Below are positions 1 through 4,490 of a stretch of DNA of 7,343 nt, in pieces (position 1 is the stretch's first letter; each line of letters starts with the position of its first letter). The stretch is from positions 1 through 7,343 of the forward strand of contig JAISNF010000296.1 in the NCBI GenBank assembly GCA_031276415.1. Reading direction: 5' to 3'. Made by a program: the position numbers and the translations under genes. Under the pieces are notes generated by a model. That model ran no database searches. It saw nothing but the letters and a program-made list of their open reading frames with translations, and was not told where the DNA came from. This stretch comes from Planctomycetaceae bacterium. Lineage in GTDB: Bacteria; Planctomycetota; Planctomycetia; Pirellulales; Thermoguttaceae.

Positions 1-1701
1 TTTTTCTTCCGTTGTGATGGTAGATTCTTGTTTCGCCGGCAAATAAACATGCAATATCAAAGTGAAAACACTACCGACATTCGGTTCACTTTTCACTGTA
101 ATATTACCGTCCATCAATTGAGCCAGACGTTTGGCAATACTAAGCCCCAAACCCGTACCGCCAAATTCATGCGTCAACGAATGATCAACCGCAAACGGTT
201 GGAAAAGATATTCCATCTGCTCAGGAGAAATACCAACACCTGTATCATGAATACTGATTTTAAGTATTGTCGATTCGGGATAAGATTGGCGTTTGTTTTT
301 TATTTTGGTTGTTGCAGAGGTTGTTTCCGCAGGAGATTTTAAAGGAGTTTCACAACGAATTTCAACTTTCCCTTTTGCAGTAAATTTAATGGCGTTATTG
401 ATGAGATTGAAAAGAATTTGCCGCAACCGGACAGGATCGCCCAAAATCAATTCAGGAACATTTTTGTATTGGATAGAAAAATCGAGTTTTTTCTCCATGA
501 TGAAGGGCATTTCTATTTGACTAATATCCTCAATCAATTGTTTGAGCGACAGCGGAACCGATTCAATCTGAAGCAAATTGGCTTCGATTTGGGAAAAATC
601 AAGAAAATCGTTAATTATTGTCAACAAATCTTGACTATTTTTTTGTATGATTTCCAAAATTCCTTTGGATTCTTCCCATTCTTCCACGAAACCGTTTTTG
701 AGAAGACGGTGCATCAGAATATCGGTAAATCCGACAATCACATTCATCGGAGTTCGAATGTCATGATTCATATTTGCCAGAAAATCATTTTTGGCTTTAG
801 CGGCGGCTTCGGTTGTTTTTTTTGCATGAATTAGTTCTTGATTGGTTGCGGTGAAACGGGAAATTGTACGATATAAAAGAGCAATCAAATAAATTACCGC
901 CAAATAAAGAGCCGCAAGTAGAATCAGAAATTGTGATGAAATCCATTGTGTTTGCCGGATTATTGGGTTCCACTGGTCAACACGGAAATCCACAACCAAA
1001 ACGGCTTCAACAAACTCTGGATGTTCGGGATCACGCAACGGGGCAATTGCAGTAATAAAATTACCGTATTGTGTTGACGTAATATTTTCATTCAATACGG
1101 TATCTCCATCGAATCCTTTACGATAAATTTCTAACCATTCATTGTAAGGCTGATGTTGATGAAGATTTTTAAGACTATTAAGATCAGCACCGCTACTGAT
1201 TACTTGCGTAACGGTGTTGGTTTTATCTTGCCGGAGCCGTAACGTATAAACACGGGCAACAAAAGGAACTTCCGTACACCATCGGGAAAAAGTATTACGA
1301 ATATTTTGGTAGGCAAGATCATCGGGAGCATTGGGAACATTGGAATCATTGAGATCATTGGCGTTTAAAATCTCCGGCGAGATTTGGGCGTAACCCATTC
1401 TTTCCGTTGTGTTGGCAAATGAATTGGTCATATTGAGCAGCGTGTTTTTCCATGTTTCGCGAAATACGTGTTCTGTGTTGTAAACCTGCCAACTGCCAAT
1501 ACTCATGATGATCAGGAATAGAAACCAGATTCCTAATAAATAAAGAGGACGCCAATGATTCCGCAAAAGCCAGACAGACATTGCCGCCATAACCAAAAAC
1601 GCAACCAAAATGATGCCGATAATATTCCATTGAAATAATTGAAAAATCTGGCTAAATAAACAACAAGCCGGAATATCCATGAAACAATCCAATTCAAACA
1701 T
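1..1701 (-). CDS. Membrane-bound sensor histidine kinase (C-terminal side cut by window edge)
   Basis: A minus-strand frame is open from 1716 to the window edge; the first ATG (1699-1701) gives 567 visible residues with no stop. Two hydrophobic segments (about residues 27-46 and 53-68) precede a roughly 190-residue probably extracytoplasmic region resembling Cache-type sensors (ending VEAVLVVDFRVDQW), then a third membrane segment (258-277). The cytoplasmic part has the H-box FLANMNHDIRTP with His313 as phosphoacceptor, an N-box with NNAIKFT (435-441), G1 box DTGVG (486-490) and G2 box GGTGLGLS (514-521), so it should autophosphorylate in response to an external signal. The visible end continues past the ATPase domain (AKQESTITTEEK), so a receiver domain may follow, as in hybrid kinases; this cannot be seen. 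The ligand and partner regulator are unknown. There is no Shine-Dalgarno before ATG 1701; ATG 1680 is an alternative start. It is divergent from rpsB. Confidence 0.93.
   Translation of the reverse strand, partial: MFELDCFMDIPACCLFSQIFQLFQWNIIGIILVAFLVMAAMSVWLLRNHWRPLYLLGIWFLFLIIMSIGSWQVYNTEHVFRETWKNTLLNMTNSFANTTERMGYAQISPEILNANDLNDSNVPNAPDDLAYQNIRNTFSRWCTEVPFVARVYTLRLRQDKTNTVTQVISSGADLNSLKNLHQHQPYNEWLEIYRKGFDGDTVLNENITSTQYGNFITAIAPLRDPEHPEFVEAVLVVDFRVDQWNPIIRQTQWISSQFLILLAALYLAVIYLIALLYRTISRFTATNQELIHAKKTTEAAAKAKNDFLANMNHDIRTPMNVIVGFTDILMHRLLKNGFVEEWEESKGILEIIQKNSQDLLTIINDFLDFSQIEANLLQIESVPLSLKQLIEDISQIEMPFIMEKKLDFSIQYKNVPELILGDPVRLRQILFNLINNAIKFTAKGKVEIRCETPLKSPAETTSATTKIKNKRQSYPESTILKISIHDTGVGISPEQMEYLFQPFAVDHSLTHEFGGTGLGLSIAKRLAQLMDGNITVKSEPNVGSVFTLILHVYLPAKQESTITTEEK
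1329..1364 (-). repeat. 9-bp coding minisatellite, four units, inside the kinase sensor domain
   Basis: On the plus strand the units are CATTGGGAA, CATTGGAAT, CATTGAGAT and CATTGGCGT, each starting CATTG and spaced exactly 9 bp. Because the period is a multiple of three, the reading frame is kept and the kinase gains an Asn-rich stretch (about residues 113-124, NANDLNDSNVPN) in the extracytoplasmic region. It is probably a flexible surface loop created by slippage. Confidence 0.75.
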
Positions 1702-1710
1702 GACAATAAA

Positions 1711-1739
1711 TTTATATTAAAGTGTATTAAAAAGATTAA
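1711..1739 (-). promoter_or_regulatory. Weak candidate promoter for the histidine kinase
   Basis: Read on the minus strand, TTAATC (1734-1739) and TATAAA (1711-1716) are separated by 17 bp. The -10 matches the consensus at 5 of 6 positions but the -35 at only 3. A start site about 7 bp past the -10 would leave almost no leader before ATG 1701, implying near-leaderless translation or use of ATG 1680. AT-rich DNA produces such matches by chance. Confidence 0.22.
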
Positions 1740-1840
1740 CCCCGAAACCATTCCCTGAAAAATTTTTATTATTAACCACATTTTATTAACCACAGAGGAC
1801 ACAGAGAACGCAGAGGAAAATTTTTTAATTGGAACCGAAA

Positions 1841-1860
1841 CATTCTTTAACATTCTTTAA
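1841..1860. repeat. Perfect 10-bp tandem duplication
   Basis: CATTCTTTAA occurs twice in a row without mismatch, inside repeat copy A1. It is one of several short tandem duplications in the non-coding parts of this window. Confidence 0.85.
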
Positions 1861-1862
1861 GA

Positions 1863-1889
1863 TTATAATTGATTTTTGATCTAAAATAA
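1863..1889 (+). repeat. 27-bp dispersed repeat, copy 1
   Basis: The segment reads TTATAATTGA then T, then TTTTGATCTAAAATAA. The same 27 bp, differing at a single base (T to C at position 11), occurs on the minus strand at 7294-7320. Similarity does not clearly extend past the 27 bp on either side. The conserved AATTGA and TTTTGATCTAAAA parts could be a regulator site or the remnant of a larger repeat. This copy lies about 160 bp upstream of the kinase start. Confidence 0.75.
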
Positions 1890-2050
1890 CTTTTTAAAAT
1901 TTATTCTTTGTGAACTCTGTGTTCTCTGTGGTTAAATAAAAAATCGGTTATTAGAAATTACTTTTCATTATTTTCCTACTTTTTGGTGTTACTTTCAATC
2001 CCTCAACGGCTAAGAATTTTAAGAAATTTTGCAATACTCACAAACTTTTG

Positions 2051-2231
2051 GGAAATTCTAAAAACCACAAATTTATTTTTATTAACCACAGAAAAAAAAT
2101 AGTCCGTTACGCAGATGATTTTAAAAAGTGTCCGCAGATTACGCAGATGATCGCAGATTGTTTTTAAAATACAACATAATCTGCGTTTATCTGCGTAATC
2201 TGCGGTCACTTTTAAAAACAATCTGTGGTAA
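2051..2231 (+). repeat. Composite intergenic repeat element, copy A2, with large hairpin core
   Basis: The left flank (2051-2092, ending ATTAACCACAGA) matches the inverted right flank of copy C (5684-5725) at 39 of 42 positions. The core is a large inverted repeat: the left arm 2127-2159 (AGTGTCCGCAGATTACGCAG then ATGATCGCAGATT) pairs with 2178-2210 at 30 of 33 positions across an 18-bp loop, and both arms are flanked by similar TTTTAAAA tracts. A truncated CCGTTACGCAGATGATTTT unit sits at 2104-2122. The right end is TCTGTGGTAA (2222-2231), 150 bp from the TTAACCACAGA start at 2082. Open frames here give ADYADKRRL and LRNLRTL type peptides, typical translations of this repeat rather than genes. 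Confidence 0.85.
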
Positions 2232-2336
2232 TGTGTGTTTAAAAAGTTATTTTGGATTAAAAGTTAATTTCAAAATTTTAGTGTCCCCTGTTGACGATTT
2301 TGGGATTTCTGGTAAATTTTGCGAAAAGTTTTAATA

Positions 2337-2378
2337 TTTTTTCGGTTTCTGTTCGGTCCGGTTCCGAAAAAATTTTTT
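2337..2378 (+). terminator. Hairpin with T-run upstream of rpsB (terminator- or attenuator-like)
   Basis: TTTTTTCGG (2337-2345) pairs perfectly with CCGAAAAAA (2364-2372), with one further A-T pair outside. An 18-nt loop contains CGGTCCG, and TTTTTT follows directly. The shape fits an intrinsic terminator on the plus strand. No gene is transcribed toward it from the left in this window, so it would act as a leader attenuator only if rpsB transcription starts upstream, for example near a TTGACG at 2291. It could equally stop transcription leaving the repeats. The role is inferred. Confidence 0.4.
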
Positions 2379-2404
2379 ACTAACAATAGACCGTCCTATT
2401 TTAT

Positions 2405-2417
2405 CGTTTCCGAAACG
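2405..2417. promoter_or_regulatory. 13-bp palindrome, possible operator ahead of rpsB
   Basis: CGTTTC-C-GAAACG is a perfect 6-bp inverted repeat around one base, placed just upstream of the candidate rpsB promoter. Its TTCCGAAA heart is echoed by TTCCGAAAA at 2362-2370 in the preceding hairpin. Symmetry of this size suits a dimeric DNA-binding protein, but no regulator can be named. Confidence 0.25.
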
Positions 2418-2430
2418 TTGCCCCTGATTA

Positions 2431-2458
2431 TTGTTTAACATTATTATTTAACTATAAA
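2431..2458 (+). promoter_or_regulatory. Candidate promoter for rpsB
   Basis: TTGTTT (2431-2436) and TATAAA (2453-2458) are separated by 16 bp. The -10 matches at 5 of 6 positions; the -35 is poor. A start near 2465 would give a leader of about 70 nt before ATG 2536. A rival is TTGACG (2291-2296) with TAAATT 16 bp on, which would place the hairpin at 2337-2378 in the leader. Confidence 0.3.
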
Positions 2459-2516
2459 TTGTTTAACCGTAATCATACAGTTTTGGCAATGTGCCGAAGG
2501 ATGCGGTACAAGATTC

Positions 2517-2526
2517 AGAAAGAGAG
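2517..2526 (+). promoter_or_regulatory. Purine-rich ribosome binding site of rpsB
   Basis: AGAAAGAGAG ends 9 nt before ATG 2536. It is the only clear purine-rich Shine-Dalgarno-like tract in front of any start in this window. It favours ATG 2536 over the in-frame TTG at 2530, which lies only 3 nt away. Confidence 0.5.
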
Positions 2527-2535
2527 TAATTGACA

Positions 2536-3261
2536 ATGTCTCACGTTCCTGCTCCTGTCTCTGTTCAGGAATTAATCGATGCCGGTGTTCATTTCGGGCA
2601 TCGTGCTAGTATGTGGAATCCCAAAATGCGTCCGTATGTTTATGGACGCCGGAAATTGATTCACATTATTGATGTTCGGGAAACTGTTCGCGGTATTTTG
2701 CGTGCTAAAAAATATTTGCGTCAGGTTGCCGCTCAAGGAAGTTTGGTTCTTTTCGTCGGAACCAAACGGCAAGCCACTGAAACCATCAAAAATGAGGCAA
2801 TACGTTGCGGAATGCCGTATGTCGCAGAACGTTGGCTCGGCGGAACTTTGACCAATTTCGCAACAATTCGAAGCCGGCTTTCACGACTCAAAGAACTCGA
2901 AGAAATTCTTAGCGGAGAACAGTTGTTCACTTATTCAAAAAAAATGCAGTCGTCGCTGCAACGTGAATACCGCAAAATGTTTCGGAACCTGAACGGTATT
3001 CGCGAAATGAATCGTTTTCCCGAAGCAATGGTGATTGTCGATCCGAAAAAAGAAAAAAATGCCGTTAAAGAAGCACAAAAACTTGGAATTGTAACGGTGT
3101 CGTTAATTGATACGGATTCCGATCCTGACGAAATTGATTTGGCAATTCCCGGCAATGATGACTCCATCCGGTCAATTGAAGTAATTATGCATTGTCTTGC
3201 CGATGCGATATTGGAAGGTTTACACGATGCCGGTATTCAATCGGAAATAGATGCGAAATAA
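2536..3261 (+). CDS. rpsB: 30S ribosomal protein S2
   Basis: Structural protein of the small ribosomal subunit, needed late in 30S assembly and for S1 binding where S1 is present. The 241-residue product shows the full family pattern: GVHFGHR (17-23), WNPKM (27-31), IHIIDV (42-47), FVGTKRQA (73-80), ERWLGGTLTNF (98-108), the coiled-coil region with LFTYSKKMQSSLQREYRKM, NRFPEAMVIVD followed by a PKKEKNAVKEAQKLGI stretch, DTDSDPDEIDLAIPGNDD and a short acidic tail. Length is normal for bacteria. ATG 2536 is chosen over TTG 2530 because of the AGAAAGAGAG tract and codon type. tsf follows 262 bp downstream on the same strand, the usual partner order. S2 in other bacteria represses its own mRNA; the structured leader here may serve that purpose, but this is inference. 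Confidence 0.98.
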   Translation: MSHVPAPVSVQELIDAGVHFGHRASMWNPKMRPYVYGRRKLIHIIDVRETVRGILRAKKYLRQVAAQGSLVLFVGTKRQATETIKNEAIRCGMPYVAERWLGGTLTNFATIRSRLSRLKELEEILSGEQLFTYSKKMQSSLQREYRKMFRNLNGIREMNRFPEAMVIVDPKKEKNAVKEAQKLGIVTVSLIDTDSDPDEIDLAIPGNDDSIRSIEVIMHCLADAILEGLHDAGIQSEIDAK

Positions 3262-3266
3262 TCACA

Positions 3267-3333
3267 AAAAAGTAAACCCAAAAAGTAAACAAAGTCAACC
3301 AATAAAATAAACCTGCAAAATACTGCAAAAATA
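3267..3333. repeat. Two short tandem duplications after rpsB
   Basis: AAAAAGTAAACCC (3267-3279) is followed directly by AAAAAGTAAACAA (3280-3292), a 13-bp duplication with two differences. Further on, CTGCAAAATA (3313-3322) is followed directly by CTGCAAAAATA (3323-3333). Both lie just past the rpsB stop and code for nothing. Confidence 0.7.
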
Positions 3334-3334
3334 A

Positions 3335-3425
3335 AACCGGTAAAATGGAATATTTTGTGATTAAACGTAATTGTTTTTGGATTTTGGTTAGTTGCGATTA
3401 ATGATTGGTGTTCATTTTACCGGTT
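3335..3425 (+). other. Perfect 13-bp inverted repeat with 65-nt loop between rpsB and tsf
   Basis: AACCGGTAAAATG (3335-3347) is exactly complementary to CATTTTACCGGTT (3413-3425), and two more pairs (one G-T) continue inward. The loop is T- and G-rich and contains TTGTGATTAA (3355-3364) and the near copy TTGCGATTAA (3392-3401). It could be an mRNA structure separating or coordinating rpsB and tsf, or a tiny MITE-like insertion. No target-site duplication is evident. Confidence 0.5.
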
Positions 3426-3434
3426 CCTGTTTTG

Positions 3435-3481
3435 AATATATTTTTGAGAATGTTTTCTCGAATATATTTTGTTTTTAATTT
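3435..3481 (+). terminator. AT-rich hairpin before tsf, terminator- or attenuator-like
   Basis: GAGAA (3446-3450) pairs with TTCTC (3455-3459) around a TGTT loop. The stem continues outward through the two AATATATT tracts to 3435/3470 with two mismatches and one G-T pair. A T-rich tail, TTTTTAATTTT, follows. GC content is low, so strength is doubtful. GAATATATTTT also appears as an 11-bp direct repeat (3434-3444 and 3460-3470). E. coli has partial termination between rpsB and tsf, so an attenuator is plausible. Confidence 0.35.
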
Positions 3482-3523
3482 TCCCATTTAAACATTTAAT
3501 ATTTTTTATTTTTTTAACGAACA

Positions 3524-4354
3524 ATGAACATATCTGCTTCTCAAGTTAAGGCGTTTCGTGACAAAACGGGATTGCCGATGATGGATTGTAAAAAGGCTCT
3601 TGTTGAAGCCAAGGGCAATGAAGAAAAGGCTCTTGAAATACTTCGGAAAGCCGGAGCCAAAACGATGGCTGGACGAACAGATCGCATAACGCAAAGTGGT
3701 CGGATAGCGATTTTCACCGACACAAAACGTCATATTTCGGCGATGATCGAAATCCTTTGCGAAAGTACGCCGGTTTCCAACACGGAAGAGTTTATTCTTC
3801 TGGCGAACGGTTTAGCGGAACAACTCGCCACCGGTCCTGGTGCCATAACTGCCGCAGACATTTTTGCTCAACCGTTTCCGGGCAAATCGGGTGTAACGAT
3901 CAAACAGTTTCATGATGATTTGGTCAACAAAATCCGTGAGGTGTTTCGGCTTACGCGGATTGTCCGAATCAAGGGTTATTGTGGTGCTTACCTTCACCAC
4001 AATGCTGCGGTTGGTGTTTTGCTTCCGATTGAAGGAACAAATGTTGATCTTGGCAAGGACATTGCAATGCATGTTGCGTCGATGCGACCGCAGGCTTTAA
4101 ATGAGAAAGACATTAGTCCGGCGATTGTCGAAAGGGAACGCAACATTATTCTCGAACAAGTCAAAGCACAAAACGCCAATAAACCGGCAAACATCATCAA
4201 AAAAATCGTTGATGGTAAAATGCAATCTTTCTTTGCCGAACGCACATTACTTGGTCAACCGTTTGTTAAAGATCCAACAAAAACTGTTGCGCAAGTTTGT
4301 GACGAAGGAAAAATCAAAATCAAAGAAATGATCCACTGGGTTTTAGGACGTTAA
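3524..4354 (+). CDS. tsf: Translation elongation factor Ts
   Basis: Guanine-nucleotide exchange factor that releases GDP from EF-Tu in the cytoplasm. The 276-residue product starts with the UBA-like helical domain carrying TGLPMMDCKKAL (15-26). It then has the core dimerisation regions with QLATGPGAITA, IREVFRLTRIVRIKG, YLHHNAAVGVLL and DIAMHVASMRPQAL, and ends with IIKKIVDGKMQSFFAER, QPFVKD and HWVLGR. The normally conserved TDFV loop, whose Asp and Phe touch EF-Tu beside its nucleotide and magnesium site in E. coli, reads STPV (81-84). As I recall, planctomycete EF-Ts proteins carry similar CESAPV-like sequences, so this is probably lineage-specific rather than a defect. Length is close to the bacterial norm. 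There is no Shine-Dalgarno before ATG 3524; the leader is a T-rich tract. It is downstream of rpsB and convergent with the phosphatase gene. Confidence 0.97.
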   Translation: MNISASQVKAFRDKTGLPMMDCKKALVEAKGNEEKALEILRKAGAKTMAGRTDRITQSGRIAIFTDTKRHISAMIEILCESTPVSNTEEFILLANGLAEQLATGPGAITAADIFAQPFPGKSGVTIKQFHDDLVNKIREVFRLTRIVRIKGYCGAYLHHNAAVGVLLPIEGTNVDLGKDIAMHVASMRPQALNEKDISPAIVERERNIILEQVKAQNANKPANIIKKIVDGKMQSFFAERTLLGQPFVKDPTKTVAQVCDEGKIKIKEMIHWVLGR

Positions 4355-4388
4355 AAAAATGAGTTCTTAAAAACGAATTCTCAAAAAT

Positions 4389-4470
4389 GAGTCCGCAGAA
4401 AACGCCGATAAACGAGTCCGCAAATTTCACTGATGAACGCAGATAATCAGCGTTATTTGCGGATGATTTT
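4389..4470. terminator. Degenerate repeat copies forming a hairpin between convergent genes
   Basis: GAGTCCGCAGAAAACGCCGA (4389-4408) and GAGTCCGCAAATTTCACTGA (4414-4433) are decayed units of the CCGCAGATTACGCAGAT repeat seen at A2 and C. TCCGCAAAT (4417-4425) pairs perfectly with ATTTGCGGA (4455-4463). Inside, AACGC (4436-4440) pairs with GCGTT (4450-4454) across a 9-nt loop, leaving a 10-nt bulge on the left strand. GATTTTTG follows on the plus strand. Lying between the stops of tsf and the phosphatase gene, it may terminate either transcript, which would be reuse of repeat DNA. Confidence 0.5.
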
Positions 4471-4490
4471 TGTTGATGTTCTTTGAGTTG

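Larger units (their letters stand above)
1772..1961 (+). repeat. Composite intergenic repeat element, copy A1
   Basis: This copy opens with a partial TTAACCACA (1772-1780) and a full TTAACCACAGAGGACACAGA motif from 1786. It closes with the inverted form, CTCTGTGTTCTCTGTGGTTAA, ending at 1935, so the two motifs form inverted ends 150 bp apart. The closing flank GTGGTTAAATAAAAAA followed by CGGTTATTAGAA (1928-1961) reappears with one indel and two substitutions, inverted, at 5410-5444. The interior (1818-1906) lacks the CCGCAGATTACG core of the other copies and instead holds a 10-bp tandem and the 27-bp repeat. TTAACCACAGAG-type repeats are, to my knowledge, common between genes in several bacterial phyla; their function is not known to me. 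No protein is encoded. Confidence 0.8.

Noticed and set aside
28..834. Plus-strand frames of 75-138 codons at the left edge
   Set aside because: They are antisense to the histidine kinase, whose conserved H, N, G1 and G2 boxes on the minus strand are unambiguous.
2003..2334. Two overlapping frames on opposite strands giving ADYADKRRL and ADYADDRRL type peptides
   Set aside because: Both are translations of the CCGCAGATTACGCAGAT inverted repeat; they resemble each other only because the DNA is palindromic.
2501..2533. A 10-codon reading frame (MRYKIQKESN) preceded by GAAGG, ending 2 nt before the rpsB ATG, as a possible leader peptide
   Set aside because: The GAAGG abuts the ATG with no spacing and the peptide has no recognisable regulatory codon run; frames this short arise by chance.
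2530..2535. TTG at 2530 as the rpsB start
   Set aside because: It adds only two residues not typical of S2, is a rarer start codon and lies 3 nt from the purine tract, whereas ATG 2536 is spaced normally.
3335..3425. Insertion sequence or MITE
   Set aside because: The 13-bp inverted ends are perfect, but there is no visible target-site duplication, no second copy in the window and no transposase, so only an inverted repeat is claimed.
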